A DNA stretch of 64,000 nt from Paracoccus homiensis (GTDB lineage Bacteria > Pseudomonadota > Alphaproteobacteria > Rhodobacterales > Rhodobacteraceae): contig NZ_FOHO01000015.1 of NCBI RefSeq assembly GCF_900111675.1, positions 1 through 64,000 of the forward strand. Reading direction: 5' to 3'. This document shows positions 16,909-26,379 of this stretch, in pieces. The position numbers were made by a program, and so were the translations under genes. The notes beneath the pieces were generated by a model. The model made no database searches, was not told where the DNA came from, and saw only the letters and a list, made by a program, of their open reading frames with translations. The first letter of the stretch is position 1; each line of letters starts with the position of its first letter.

Positions 16909-18033
16909 TCAGCGCTCTCCGGTGATGATGCGGCGGATATTGGTGTTCAGGATCACGGCGCCCAGCAGGATCACCCCCAGGAACACCCGGAAGAGCGAGC
17001 TTTCGACATCCGCGAAGAACAGGCCCTGCTGGACGACGCCGAAGATCAGCGCCCCAAGCGCCGCCCCTATGACCGAGCCGTAGCCGCCGGTCAGCAACGC
17101 GCCGCCGATGACCACCGCGATGATCGCCTCGAATTCCTTCAGAAGCCCGCGATCGGCGCCTGCGGATCCGAACTCCATCACCTGGCAGACGGCAAAGACC
17201 GTCGCGCAGAAGGCGGTGAACATGAACATCAGGATCTTGACCTTGTTGACGGGCACGCCGGAATTGCGCGCGGCCTCGGCATCGCCGCCTGCGGCGAAGA
17301 TCCAGTTGCCGAATTTCGTGCGCGTCAGGACGACATGGCCGAAGACGATCAGGACCAGCGCCCAGACGATCAGCATGGGGATGCCGTCGACCACCGGCTG
17401 ACCCGCGCGGGTGCCGCGATCGAACACCGAGATCAGCCCCATGTCGCCCAGCCAGACGAACAGCCCGCCCAGGATCTTGCCGCCGAACGCCGCAGCCAGC
17501 CAATCGCCCTGCGCCGCGTCGCGGATGCCGCCGATGATGGTCTTCCGCTCGATCGTCTGGGGCAGGAAGATGGTGAAGCCGCGCAGGATGAACAGGAAGG
17601 CCAGCGTCACGATGAAGCTGGGCAGGCCCGTGCGCACCACGATCCAGCCGTTCAGCGCCCCGATCGCCATGCAAAGCGCGAAGGTCGCAAGGATCGCCAT
17701 CCACATCGGCCAGCCAAGCGTGACGCCCAGGATCGCGATGATCATGCCCGCGAAGCCGATCATCGAGCCGACCGACAGGTCGAATTCGCCCGCGATCATC
17801 AGCAGGCAGGCGCCGACCGCGATGATCATGAACTGCGCCGAGACGACCGCCCAGTTCATCACGCCCTGGCTGTTGAACATGCCGCTGTCGAATGCGAACA
17901 GCAGGAAGAAGGTGAAGACCGCGACCGTGCCGACCATGCCGCCCAGTTCGGGCCGGATCAGCGCGCGGCGCAGGGCCGATATTTCCTTGATCCGCTCGTC
18001 CTGCGACGGCGAAGTTGAAGCTGCGTCGCCCAT
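16909..18033 (-). CDS. Sugar ABC importer permease, RbsC/FrcC family
   Basis: A 374-residue inner-membrane permease of the BPD_transp_2 family. [15 protein letters not shown] and the repeated hydrophobic segments are diagnostic; [14 protein letters not shown] and [13 protein letters not shown] fit the C-terminal half. It has a longer polar N-terminus than RbsC. A ribosome site (AGGAG) precedes ATG 18033. It is separated from the upstream binding-protein gene by a strong hairpin. Confidence 0.88.
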   Translation of the reverse strand: MGDAASTSPSQDERIKEISALRRALIRPELGGMVGTVAVFTFFLLFAFDSGMFNSQGVMNWAVVSAQFMIIAVGACLLMIAGEFDLSVGSMIGFAGMIIAILGVTLGWPMWMAILATFALCMAIGALNGWIVVRTGLPSFIVTLAFLFILRGFTIFLPQTIERKTIIGGIRDAAQGDWLAAAFGGKILGGLFVWLGDMGLISVFDRGTRAGQPVVDGIPMLIVWALVLIVFGHVVLTRTKFGNWIFAAGGDAEAARNSGVPVNKVKILMFMFTAFCATVFAVCQVMEFGSAGADRGLLKEFEAIIAVVIGGALLTGGYGSVIGAALGALIFGVVQQGLFFADVESSLFRVFLGVILLGAVILNTNIRRIITGER

Positions 18034-18067
18034 CAGCGCGCTCCTGTCGATGTTGCTTGTGGGAAAG

Positions 18068-18090
18068 GGGCGCCCGATGGCCGGGCGCCC
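18068..18090 (-). terminator. Intercistronic hairpin after binding-protein gene
   Basis: GGGCGCCC repeats at 18068-18075 and 18083-18090; being self-complementary, the copies pair around a 7-nt loop. It sits between the periplasmic binding-protein gene and the permease gene, where such stems usually reduce downstream expression or stabilise the upstream mRNA. Confidence 0.55.
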
Positions 18091-18103
18091 GGATCGTCGC
18101 GGC

Positions 18104-19042
18104 TCAGCGATACTCGCCGGCGAACTGCTCGACCTTCTCGAGGCCCTCTGCGGTCACGAAGCCCGGACCCGCATTGATGTTGTTGCCCGGAAGCACGCCA
18201 TAGCGGTGATAGTTGGTCATGATCACGACCGGCAGATAGGCCTGCAGGAAGGGCTGCTGGTCGATGCCCCATTCGATGACGCCGGACTTGATCGCCTTCA
18301 CGATTTCCTCGCCCAGGTCGAAGGTGCCGAAATAGATGTCGCCCGCCATGCCGTTCTCCTCCAGCGCCAGCAGGGTCGGATCGGCCGAGACGGGTCCGAG
18401 CGTCAGGATCGCGTCGGTATCGGGATTGGCCGACAGATAGGCCAGTACGCGGTTCTTGATTTCCGCAGGGTCGGCGCCGCTGTCCAGCATCGAGGTGCCC
18501 AGATCGATTCCCAGCCCGTCGGCAAAGCCCTGGCAGCGCTCGGCCAGGGTCGGCTGCTGGATGGCGTGGTTCACACAGAGGAAGGATTGCACGCCGTCGC
18601 CCTTGGCGCGCTGACCGGCGGCAAGGCCCGCATCGTATTCGGGCTGGCCCACATACATCAGGGCGCCGACCTCGCGGGCCTGCTCGCCGGTGCCGGTGTT
18701 CATGATGATCACGTCGACGCCCGAGGCCACGGCATCCATGATCGGCTGCTTCAGCACGTCGTAATCGGCCAGCGTGGTGATGATGCCGTTCGGCCCCGAG
18801 GCTGCGGCCTGTTCGATGATGCGCGCCATGTCCGCGATGTCGCCGGTGGGCGGGTTGCGGTACTCGACCTCGACATCCAGCTGTTCACCGGCAAGGGCGA
18901 TGCCGTTCTTGATGGTGTTCCACCAGCTGTCGCTGTCGGGGGCGTGGCTGACAAGGATGTATTTCTCGCCCTCGGCCATTGCGGCGACGGGGGCCGGGGC
19001 GATCGCGGCGGCGATCAGAAGCGTGCGAACCGTTCTCTTCAT
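18104..19042 (-). CDS. Sugar ABC importer substrate-binding protein, family 4 (RbsB-like)
   Basis: A 312-residue periplasmic binding protein of the ribose/galactose type (Peripla_BP_4). MKRTVRTLLIAAAIAP begins a signal peptide ending near AAMAEG. ATG 19042 has GGGAGGG upstream. EKYILVSHAPDSDSWW opens the mature fold, and IIMNTGTGEQAREVGAL and GDGVQSFLCVNH are in the hinge region. It is the first gene of the importer unit and diverges from a lacI gene across a perfect 16-bp operator, so control by that regulator is likely. Inositol as cargo is inferred from the adjacent catabolic genes. Confidence 0.85.
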   Translation of the reverse strand: MKRTVRTLLIAAAIAPAPVAAMAEGEKYILVSHAPDSDSWWNTIKNGIALAGEQLDVEVEYRNPPTGDIADMARIIEQAAASGPNGIITTLADYDVLKQPIMDAVASGVDVIIMNTGTGEQAREVGALMYVGQPEYDAGLAAGQRAKGDGVQSFLCVNHAIQQPTLAERCQGFADGLGIDLGTSMLDSGADPAEIKNRVLAYLSANPDTDAILTLGPVSADPTLLALEENGMAGDIYFGTFDLGEEIVKAIKSGVIEWGIDQQPFLQAYLPVVIMTNYHRYGVLPGNNINAGPGFVTAEGLEKVEQFAGEYR

Positions 19043-19121
19043 TGAACCCTCCCAGATTCGGTATGCGAGCAAGGCGTTCGGCCTTTCCTCCGCCGATGAT
19101 GAAACCATATCGCGCGCCATT

Positions 19122-19137
19122 TTGCAACCGGTTGCAA
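19122..19137. promoter_or_regulatory. LacI-type operator, copy 1 (inositol regulon)
   Basis: TTGCAACCGGTTGCAA is a perfect 16-bp palindrome with a central CG, as LacI-family operators have. It lies between the importer genes (-) and lacI (+). An identical copy is at 23433-23448. A second dyad, GTGCA-AGCC-TGCAC, lies nearby at 19159-19172. Confidence 0.75.
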
Positions 19138-19211
19138 TCAACCTTGCCAAAATCTAATGTGCAAGCCTGCACTGACAGGGTATCGGAATGCCAAATCGCA
19201 GCGGAGCCGTC

Positions 19212-20210
19212 ATGGTCGTCACATTGAAAGAGGTCGCGGAACGCGCGGGCGTCAGCCGCTCGGCCGTGTCGCGTGCCTTCACGCCCGGCGCCTCGGTCAG
19301 CGACAAGACCCGCCGCAAGGTTGAAAAGGCCGCAAGGGATCTGGGCTACAGCCCGAACGCGCTGGCCTCGTCGCTGACGACGGGGCGGACGCGGATGATC
19401 GGGCTGGTGTCGAACAACTTCCACAACCCGATCTTCCTGACCGTCTTTGACCAGTTCACGCGCGGCCTGCAGGCGCGGGGCCTGCGCCCCTTGCTGGTCA
19501 ACCTGACCGACGAGGTGGAACCGGCGAATTCCGTCCGCATGCTGCGACAGTATTCGGTGGATGCGGTGATGGTCGCGTCATCGACCCTGCCGCCCGAATT
19601 CTCGCAGGCGTTCCGCGATGCGGGCGTCCCGGTGGTCAACGCCTTCGGGCGATATTCCAGCGCCCCGGACGTGCATGTCGTGGGGATCGACAACGTCGAA
19701 TGCGGGCGCATGGCGGCGCGGACGCTGATTGCGCGGGGCTATGTCGATCTGGCCTTTCTGGGCGGACCCGAGGGTGCGACCTCGACCCAGGACCGGCAGG
19801 CAGGGTTCCTATCGGAACTGGCGGCGCATCCGGACGTGCGCGTCACCTGCAGCCATGCGCGCGCCTACAGCTTCGAGGCCGGGCGCGAACGGATGCAGCA
19901 GCTGCTGAGGGACCGACCCGCGCAGGCCTATTTCTGCGGCGACGACGTGCTGTCCATCGGGGCGATCTCGGCCATTTCGGATGCGGGCCTGTCGGTGCCG
20001 GGCGATATCGGCATCATCGGGCTGAACGACATGGAGGTCGCGGGCTGGGAGAACATCGCCCTGACGACCATCCGCCAGCCCATCCGCGAGATCGTGAATT
20101 CCTCGATCGAGCTGATGGTGGCGACGATGGACGATCCCGACCGCTATCCCGAGGCGCGGCTGTTCCCTTGCAGTATCGTCGAGCGCAAGACCCTGCGCCC
20201 GCTGCCGTAA
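19212..20210 (+). CDS. LacI-family regulator of the inositol block
   Basis: A 332-residue regulator. The helix-turn-helix is at residues 3-22 (TLKEVAERAGVSRSAVSRAF), followed by the hinge helix SPNALASSLTTGR and a periplasmic-binding-protein-like effector domain. ATG 19212 has GCGGAG 5 bp upstream and places the HTH at the usual position; ATG 19188 is an alternative. It faces the sugar importer and flanks the inositol genes, and the two TTGCAACCGGTTGCAA sites are its probable targets. The inducer may be inositol or an early intermediate. Confidence 0.85.
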   Translation: MVVTLKEVAERAGVSRSAVSRAFTPGASVSDKTRRKVEKAARDLGYSPNALASSLTTGRTRMIGLVSNNFHNPIFLTVFDQFTRGLQARGLRPLLVNLTDEVEPANSVRMLRQYSVDAVMVASSTLPPEFSQAFRDAGVPVVNAFGRYSSAPDVHVVGIDNVECGRMAARTLIARGYVDLAFLGGPEGATSTQDRQAGFLSELAAHPDVRVTCSHARAYSFEAGRERMQQLLRDRPAQAYFCGDDVLSIGAISAISDAGLSVPGDIGIIGLNDMEVAGWENIALTTIRQPIREIVNSSIELMVATMDDPDRYPEARLFPCSIVERKTLRPLP

Positions 20211-20218
20211 CCGGGGTG

Positions 20219-20240
20219 GGGCGGCCCCGAAGGACCGCCC
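20219..20240. terminator. Hairpin between lacI and Gfo/Idh gene
   Basis: The 22-bp inverted repeat lies between two converging genes. On the minus-strand transcript, GGGCGGTCC pairs with GGGCCGCCC (one G-U pair) and closes a UUCG tetraloop, a very stable form. It probably terminates transcripts from at least one side. Confidence 0.6.
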
Positions 20241-20247
20241 GCATCGT

Positions 20248-21381
20248 TCATCGGAAGATCGAGGGGCGGGCCTCGACCCATTCGCCCTGGCGCTTGGCGG
20301 ACGCCACGGCGGCATGGACCGCCGCCATCGACCGGACCCCATCCGCCGCAAGGGGCAGCCCGTCGCGGTCATGACCCGCGATCGCATCGGCCAGATCGCA
20401 ATAGATGTTAGCCACTGCCAGCGGGAAGCCCTCGGGATGGGCGATGGCCACGCGGCTGAGACGCTGCGCATCGGCGTGCAGGCCGCCTTCGCCCTTCTCG
20501 ATGATCTGCGTCCGACCGCCGACGGGCGTATGGATCAGCTGGTTCGGCTGTTCCGATGCCCAACGCAGCCCGCCGGTTTCCCCGAAGATCTGGATGTCGA
20601 AGCCGTGCTGCCGCCCGATCGCGACCGAGGATGTCCAGAGACGCCCGACCGTGCCGCCCTCCATCCGGAAGTTGACCATGGCGTCGTCTTCCAGTTCCCG
20701 GCTGGGAATGGTCGAGGCGAAATCCGCCGACAGCCGTTCGACCTGATCGTCGGCGATGAAGCTGGCCATGTGCAGCGCGTGGATGCCGCAATCCGCGAAC
20801 TGGCCCGACACCCCCGCCATCGCGGGATCATAGCGCCAGCGGACGCGCGGATTGTCCGCATCGGTCGCATCGCCGTGATGGCCGTGGCTGAAATTCGTCA
20901 CGACCAGCCGGACCTTGCCGATCTCTCCGTTGCGGACCATCGCGCGGGCCTGCCGGACCATCGGATAGGCCGAATAGCAATAGTTGACCGCACAGATCTT
21001 GCCCGTTTCGCGGGCGATGCGGACGATCTCTTCGCCCTCCTCGACGGTCATGGTCATCGGCTTTTCGCAAAGCACGTTGAAGCCGGCCTGTAGGAACGCC
21101 TTGGTGATCTCGAAATGGGTCGAGTTGGGCGTGGCGACGGTCACAAGGTCGATGCGGTCGTCGCGATTGCGCTCACCCTCCAGCATCTCCTCCCAGCCGC
21201 CATAGGCGCGGTCGGCGGCGATGCCCAGCCGGGTCGCGTATTCGCGCCCGATCTCGGGGCGGTGGTCCAGCGCGCCCGCGACAAAGTCGAAGCGGCTGTC
21301 TGCAAGGGCGCCCAGACGGTGCGCCGGGCCGATCTGGCTGCCTTCGCCGCCGCCGATCATGCCCCATTTCAGTTTCGTCAT
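20248..21381 (-). CDS. Gfo/Idh/MocA-family oxidoreductase
   Basis: A 377-residue NAD(P)-dependent dehydrogenase. N-terminal Rossmann motif MIGGGEGSQIG (about residues 7-17), the EKPMTMTVEEGEE motif with the family lysine, and the C-terminal domain with GQFADCGIHALHM carrying the conserved Asp/His pair. ATG 21381 is chosen over a start 33 bp upstream because it precedes the Rossmann strand directly. It is transcribed with the IolE-like gene and a second Gfo/Idh gene. It may oxidise an inositol isomer or a keto-inositol product. Confidence 0.8.
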   Translation of the reverse strand: MTKLKWGMIGGGEGSQIGPAHRLGALADSRFDFVAGALDHRPEIGREYATRLGIAADRAYGGWEEMLEGERNRDDRIDLVTVATPNSTHFEITKAFLQAGFNVLCEKPMTMTVEEGEEIVRIARETGKICAVNYCYSAYPMVRQARAMVRNGEIGKVRLVVTNFSHGHHGDATDADNPRVRWRYDPAMAGVSGQFADCGIHALHMASFIADDQVERLSADFASTIPSRELEDDAMVNFRMEGGTVGRLWTSSVAIGRQHGFDIQIFGETGGLRWASEQPNQLIHTPVGGRTQIIEKGEGGLHADAQRLSRVAIAHPEGFPLAVANIYCDLADAIAGHDRDGLPLAADGVRSMAAVHAAVASAKRQGEWVEARPSIFR

Positions 21382-21391
21382 GGCCTGCCCC

Positions 21392-22285
21392 CTATTTGAA
21401 GCCGATTGATTCAAGGTATTCGCGATTGGCGCGGCTGTCCTCCATGGGGGTCACGTCCATGGTCGGATCGCAATCCTGTTCGACCGTGCACCAGCCCTGG
21501 AAGCCCGCATCCAGCAGCACCTGCCGGACCGCCGGGAAATCGACATCGCCCTGACCCAGCCTGCAGAAGATGCCCTGACCGCAGGCGTCGTAGAAGCCGG
21601 TGCGGTTCTGGATCACCGATGCCTTCACTTTCGGGTCGATATCCTTGAAATGCATGTAGGAAATGCGATCCATGTGGCGCTTCATGAAACCAATTGGATC
21701 GAAGCCCGCATAGGAATGATGGCCGGTATCGAAGCAGATCTTCAGGATCTTCTCGTCGACCTCGTTCAGCAGGCGTTCCAGTTCGGGTTCGAAATCCATG
21801 AAGCCCGCGGCGTGGGCGTGGATGCCGACGGTCAGGCCGTATTCCTCGGTGCCGATGCGGGCGGATTCCGCGATGCGGTCGCGGAAGGACTGCCATTCGG
21901 CGCGGTCCATCTGCTCGGCCTCGGAGGCGCGTCCGGCGGTCGGCGCGCGGCGCGGCGAGATGGAATCGATCAGCACCATGTGCTGCGCGCCATGCGCCTT
22001 CAGCGCGCGGGCGGTGCGGTGGGTGGCGTCCAGCACCTCGTCCCACGCGGCGGGGTCGTGATAGGGGCGGAAGACCACGCCGCCGATCAGTTCCAGGTCA
22101 TGTTCGGCCAGCGCATCCGCCAGCACCGCGGGATCTTCGGGCATGAAGCCGACGGGGCCAAGCTCGATCCCCTTGTAGCCGGCCTGGGCGCATTCCTTCA
22201 GCACCTGCCGCCAATCGGGATTGCGCGGGTCACCGGCAAATTCCACACCCCAGCTGCAGGGCGCGTTTCCGATACGAATGCTCAT
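21392..22285 (-). CDS. TIM-barrel isomerase/dehydratase, IolE/MocC-like
   Basis: A 297-residue AP-endonuclease-2-fold protein, the length of IolE. GNAPCSWGVEF opens the barrel, GIELGPVGFMP follows, and the metal-site segments ICFDTGHHSY and TVEQDCDPTMD are visible. Family members include inosose dehydratase (IolE), inosose isomerase (IolI) and the rhizopine protein MocC. The neighbouring iolD, which hydrolyses the IolE product, makes 2-keto-inositol dehydratase the best guess. The isomerase role cannot be excluded. Confidence 0.72.
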   Translation of the reverse strand: MSIRIGNAPCSWGVEFAGDPRNPDWRQVLKECAQAGYKGIELGPVGFMPEDPAVLADALAEHDLELIGGVVFRPYHDPAAWDEVLDATHRTARALKAHGAQHMVLIDSISPRRAPTAGRASEAEQMDRAEWQSFRDRIAESARIGTEEYGLTVGIHAHAAGFMDFEPELERLLNEVDEKILKICFDTGHHSYAGFDPIGFMKRHMDRISYMHFKDIDPKVKASVIQNRTGFYDACGQGIFCRLGQGDVDFPAVRQVLLDAGFQGWCTVEQDCDPTMDVTPMEDSRANREYLESIGFK

Positions 22286-22302
22286 CTGGTGTTCTCCGGT
22301 GA

Positions 22303-23406
22303 TCAGATGTCTTGAATGTCGATCCAGCGGCGGTCGCTGGCGGATCGCAGGGCGGCCTGGACGACGCGCGTCACCTCCAGCCCGTCGCGGAAGGTCGGCC
22401 AGACGGGGTGTCCCGTCTCGATCGCCTTCAGGAAATCGCGCGCCTCGATGATGATCTGGTCCTGGTATCCGGTGCCGTGGCCCGGCCCCAGGCAGAAGGG
22501 CTGATAGTCGGGATGCGCGGGGCCGGTCAGGATCTTGGTGAAGCCGCGCATCGCCTCGTCTCCTTCCATCCGGTACAGCCAGATCGCGTTCTGGTCTTCC
22601 TGATCGAAGCGGATCGCGCCCTTGGTCCCGGAGATTTCATAGGCATAGCCCATCTTGCGCCCTGTCGCGATGCGCGAGAAATACATCTGCCCCATCGCGC
22701 CATTGTCGAAGCGGACCATCATCTGGGCGTGGTCGTCATTCGTCACCTCGCCGCCGGGGCGGGTGGGGTGGACGGTCTCGATCTCGGCCATGACGCTGGC
22801 GATGGGGCCCAGCAGGGCAAGGGCGCCGTTGATCATGTGCGGGGCCAGATCGCCCATGGTGCCGTTCGCCATGCCCGTCGTGCGCCATGTCGCGGGGGCC
22901 TGCGGGTCGGCATAGAAATCCTCGGTATGTTCACCGCGGAACATGGTCACCTGGCCGATCACGCCATCCGCGATAAGCTTGCGCGCATATTGGCTGGCGG
23001 GCGTGCGGATATAGTTGAAGCCGATCATGTTGGCCTGGCCGCTCGCCTCGGCGGCGGCGACCATCGCGCGGCTGTCCTCCAGCCCGGCGCCAAGGGGTTT
23101 CTCGCAGAAGACCGGCTTGCCAAGGGCAAAGGCGGCCTCGGCGATCTGGCGGTGCGTGTCCTGCGGCGTGGCGATCACGATGGCCTCGACCCGTGGGTCG
23201 TTCACCAGTTCGCGCCAATCCGCCGTCGCGCGGGCAAAGCCGTATTCGCGTCGGTATCGTTCCGCGCTGTCCGGGCGCGAGGCGCAGATCATCTCCAGTC
23301 GTGGCCGCAGCGTCGTGGCAAAGACCGCGCCGACCGCCGCCATCGCGACCGAATGCGCCTTGCCCATATAGCCGCCGCCAAGAATCCCAATTCCGATTTC
23401 GCGCAA
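22303..23406 (-). CDS. Gfo/Idh/MocA-family oxidoreductase, likely inositol 2-dehydrogenase
   Basis: A 367-residue protein with Rossmann motif ILGGGYMGKAH (8-18), EKPLGAGLEDS (catalytic Lys region) and GDLAPHMINGAL with the conserved Asp/His. The start is TTG 23406, with a GGGGAGGGG ribosome site upstream. The first gene of its unit, it faces iolD across the second operator. Myo-inositol 2-dehydrogenase (IolG role) is the most economical function given iolE-like, iolD, iolC and iolB around it. Confidence 0.75.
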   Translation of the reverse strand: MREIGIGILGGGYMGKAHSVAMAAVGAVFATTLRPRLEMICASRPDSAERYRREYGFARATADWRELVNDPRVEAIVIATPQDTHRQIAEAAFALGKPVFCEKPLGAGLEDSRAMVAAAEASGQANMIGFNYIRTPASQYARKLIADGVIGQVTMFRGEHTEDFYADPQAPATWRTTGMANGTMGDLAPHMINGALALLGPIASVMAEIETVHPTRPGGEVTNDDHAQMMVRFDNGAMGQMYFSRIATGRKMGYAYEISGTKGAIRFDQEDQNAIWLYRMEGDEAMRGFTKILTGPAHPDYQPFCLGPGHGTGYQDQIIIEARDFLKAIETGHPVWPTFRDGLEVTRVVQAALRSASDRRWIDIQDI

Positions 23407-23432
23407 CTTTCGTCCCCTCCCCGAAAATCAAA

Positions 23433-23448
23433 TTGCAACCGGTTGCAA
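23433..23448. promoter_or_regulatory. LacI-type operator, copy 2 (inositol regulon)
   Basis: A perfect copy of TTGCAACCGGTTGCAA between the divergent Gfo/Idh and iolD genes. For iolD it overlaps a plausible promoter: TTGCAA (23433-23438) as -35, 16 bp, and TATCGT (23455-23460) as -10. Binding would therefore block RNA polymerase. Confidence 0.75.
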
Positions 23449-23522
23449 AAGTTGTATCGTCAGATTCGACCACCTGCAAGATGCAATCACCCCAAGGCTG
23501 CAAGATTAACGAGGCCAGCACC

Positions 23523-25388
23523 ATGACCCAACCGACCATCCGCCTGACCACGGCGCAGGCCATCATCCGCTGGCTGGCGAACCAGTACATTCAGATCGAC
23601 GGGGCCGAGCATCGCGTCTGCGGCGGCGGTTTCGGCATCTTCGGCCACGGCAACGTGACCTGCCTGGGCGAGGCGCTGAACACCATGCGCGAGGAACTGC
23701 CGCTGTATCGCGGGCAGAACGAACAGAGCATGGGCTTTGCCGCCGCAGGCTATGCCAAGCAGTGGCTGCGCCAGCGGTTCATGTTCTGCACGGCATCGGC
23801 GGGGCCGGGCACCTCGAACCTGCTGACCGCGGCGGCGCTGGCCCATGCCAACCGGCTGCCGATGCTGTTGCTGTGCGGCGACAGCTTCGTGACGCGTCTG
23901 CCCGATCCCGTCCTGCAGCAGATGGAGAATTTCAACGACCCCACCTTCGGCGTGAACGACGCCTTCAAGCCGGTGACGCGGTACTGGGACCGGATCGCGC
24001 ATCCCGCGCAGATCCTGCAATCGCTGCCCAACGCGCTGGCGACGATGCTGGACCCGGCCGATTGCGGGCCCGCCTTCATCGGGCTGCATCAGGATGTGCA
24101 GGGCTGGACTTACGATTATCCGGCGGTCTTCTTCGAAAAGAAGGTCCACCGCATCCGCCGCCAGACGCCGGACCAGGCCGAGATCGCGGATGCCATCGCG
24201 CTGCTGTCGGGTGCCAAACGGCCCATGATCATCGCGGGCGGGGGCGTGCAGTATTCCCGCGCGGTGGCCGAACTGACCGCCCTGGCCGAGGCGCATGACA
24301 TCCCGGTGGTCGAAACCATCGCGGGCCGCGCCAACATGCTGGACACACATCCGCTGAATATCGGGCCGATCGGGGTCACCGGATCGGACAGCGCCAACGC
24401 CATCGCGGTGAAGGCCGACGTGATCCTTGCGGTCGGCACGCGGCTTCAGGATTTCACCACCGGGTCTTGGACGGCCTTCGCGCAGGACGCGCGCTTCGTA
24501 TCGGTGAACGCGGCGCGGCACGATGCCAGCAAGCATCTGTCGCTGCCCGTGGTGGGCGACGCGAAGCTGTCGCTGACCGCGCTGCACGCAGCCCTGGGCG
24601 GATACCGCGCCCCGACCGAATGGGTGGATTTCGCCAAGGCCGAACGCGCGAAATGGAACGATTACGTGGCCGAGAATACTCGCGCGGGGAACGGGCCGAA
24701 CAGCTATGCGCAGGCCATCGGGATCGTGAACGCGCTGTGCGACAGCCGCGACCGGATCGTGGCGGCGGCAGGCGGTCTGCCCGCCGAGGTCACGGCCAAC
24801 TGGCGCACGCTGGACACCGGCACGGTCGATGTGGAATTCGGCTTCAGCTGCATGGGTTATGAAATCGCGGGCGCATGGGGCGCGCGCATCGCGCAGGCGC
24901 AGCAGGAACCGGATCAGGACACCATCACCTTCTGCGGGGACGGCTCCTATCTGATGCTGAACTCGGACATCTACAGCTCGGTCCTCAGCGACAAGAAGCT
25001 GATCGTGATGCTGTTGGACAATGGCGGCTTCGCGGTCATCAACAAGCTGCAGAACAACACCGGCAATGACAGCTTCAACAACCTGATCGCGGATTGCCCG
25101 ACCGTGACCCGCCCCTTCGGCGTCGATTTCGCGGCCCATGCCGCGGCGATGGGCGCCACCGCCGAGCGGGTCGAAAACCCCGCCGAGCTGGCCCAAGCCT
25201 TCAAGCGCGCCAAGGCCAGCGACCGCACCTATGTCATCGTGATGAACGTCGATGCCTACGAGGGTTGGACCAAGCAGGGCCATGCCTGGTGGGAGGTCGG
25301 CACCCCCCATGTCACCGACAGCGACAAGGTGCGCCAGGCGCATCTGGACTGGGAATCGGGCCGCGCGAACCAGCGGAGGGGCGTCTGA
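23523..25388 (+). CDS. iolD: 3D-(3,5/4)-trihydroxycyclohexane-1,2-dione acylhydrolase
   Basis: A 621-residue thiamine-diphosphate enzyme that opens the ring of the diketo inositol intermediate. CGGGFGIFGHGNVTCLGEAL is a strong IolD marker. The ThDP-activating Glu is in RGQNEQSMGFAAAGYAK, and the GDGS-x-DN cofactor motif spans CGDGSYLMLNSD to LLDNGGF. Length and motif order are normal. The next gene, iolC, starts on the last base of the stop codon. Expression is likely controlled by the operator 75 bp upstream. Confidence 0.93.
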   Translation: MTQPTIRLTTAQAIIRWLANQYIQIDGAEHRVCGGGFGIFGHGNVTCLGEALNTMREELPLYRGQNEQSMGFAAAGYAKQWLRQRFMFCTASAGPGTSNLLTAAALAHANRLPMLLLCGDSFVTRLPDPVLQQMENFNDPTFGVNDAFKPVTRYWDRIAHPAQILQSLPNALATMLDPADCGPAFIGLHQDVQGWTYDYPAVFFEKKVHRIRRQTPDQAEIADAIALLSGAKRPMIIAGGGVQYSRAVAELTALAEAHDIPVVETIAGRANMLDTHPLNIGPIGVTGSDSANAIAVKADVILAVGTRLQDFTTGSWTAFAQDARFVSVNAARHDASKHLSLPVVGDAKLSLTALHAALGGYRAPTEWVDFAKAERAKWNDYVAENTRAGNGPNSYAQAIGIVNALCDSRDRIVAAAGGLPAEVTANWRTLDTGTVDVEFGFSCMGYEIAGAWGARIAQAQQEPDQDTITFCGDGSYLMLNSDIYSSVLSDKKLIVMLLDNGGFAVINKLQNNTGNDSFNNLIADCPTVTRPFGVDFAAHAAAMGATAERVENPAELAQAFKRAKASDRTYVIVMNVDAYEGWTKQGHAWWEVGTPHVTDSDKVRQAHLDWESGRANQRRGV

Positions 25389-26368
25389 TGCAGGCGCTTC
25401 TGGACGCCATCGCGAAGCGCAGCTTCGTGGTCTTCGGGCGGGCGGGGATGGACCTGTTCGCCGCCACGCCGGGCGTGAAATCCGAAGATGCCGGGATGTT
25501 CCAGGCCGATCTGGGCGGTTCCTCGGCCAATATCTGCGCGGGTCTGGTCAAGCTGGGCTGTCGCGCGGCGTTGGTGACCAGCGTATCGGACGACGCGGTC
25601 GGGCGCTTTGCCGTCAACCGGTTGCGGCATTACGGGGTCGACACGACCCATCTGCAGGTGGTGGGGGGCGAATACCGCCTGTCGCTGGCGGTCTATGAAA
25701 GCCGGATCGAGGATTTCCAGAACGTCATCTATCGCAACGGCGCCGTCGATTTCCAGGTGACGCCGCAGGATGTCGAGCGCGTCGATTACGCCGCTTTCGG
25801 CGCGCTGATCACCGCGGGCACCGTCCTTGCCGCCGATCCCGCACGCGAGGCGACGTTCCACGCCTTCGACCTTGCGCGTCGTGCAGGGCTGCCGATCATC
25901 TTCGACATCGACTATCGCCCCTATTCCTGGCCCTCGCCCGAGGTCGCGGCGCAGGTCTTGTCGCGGGCCGGTGCCGAAAGCGACATGATCGTCGGCAATG
26001 ACGAGGAATTCGGCTTCATGGCGGGCGGGATCGACAAGGGTCTGGCCAAGGCGCGCGAACTGGCGGCCCAAGGCAAGCTGGTCGTCTACAAGATGGGCCA
26101 TCAGGGCGCGATCACCTTCGCGGACGGGCAGGAGATCCGCACCGGCATCTTCCCGGTGACCGCGATCAAGCCCAACGGCGCGGGCGACAGCTTCATGGCG
26201 GGGCTGCTGGCGGGGATCGCCGATGGCCGCCCCCTGCGCGAGGCCGTGTTGCGCGGTTCGGCCTGCGCCTCGATCGTGGTGTCGCGCCCCGGATGCGCGC
26301 CCGCCATGCCCGATACCCAAGGATTGAACGAATTCCTGGCCGCCCATCCGGGCGCGACGGATTGCTGA
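25388..26368 (+). CDS. iolC: 5-dehydro-2-deoxygluconokinase
   Basis: A 326-residue PfkB-family sugar kinase. It has the GGSSANICAGLVKLG substrate/ATP region near residue 43 and the catalytic NGAGDSFMAGL motif near residue 263. It phosphorylates 5-dehydro-2-deoxygluconate, the product of IolB. Unlike many rhizobial forms it is not fused to a DUF2090 aldolase-like domain; a separate aldolase gene ends the operon. TGATG overlap with iolD. Confidence 0.9.
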   Translation: MQALLDAIAKRSFVVFGRAGMDLFAATPGVKSEDAGMFQADLGGSSANICAGLVKLGCRAALVTSVSDDAVGRFAVNRLRHYGVDTTHLQVVGGEYRLSLAVYESRIEDFQNVIYRNGAVDFQVTPQDVERVDYAAFGALITAGTVLAADPAREATFHAFDLARRAGLPIIFDIDYRPYSWPSPEVAAQVLSRAGAESDMIVGNDEEFGFMAGGIDKGLAKARELAAQGKLVVYKMGHQGAITFADGQEIRTGIFPVTAIKPNGAGDSFMAGLLAGIADGRPLREAVLRGSACASIVVSRPGCAPAMPDTQGLNEFLAAHPGATDC

Positions 26369-26379
26369 AGGAAAGACCC

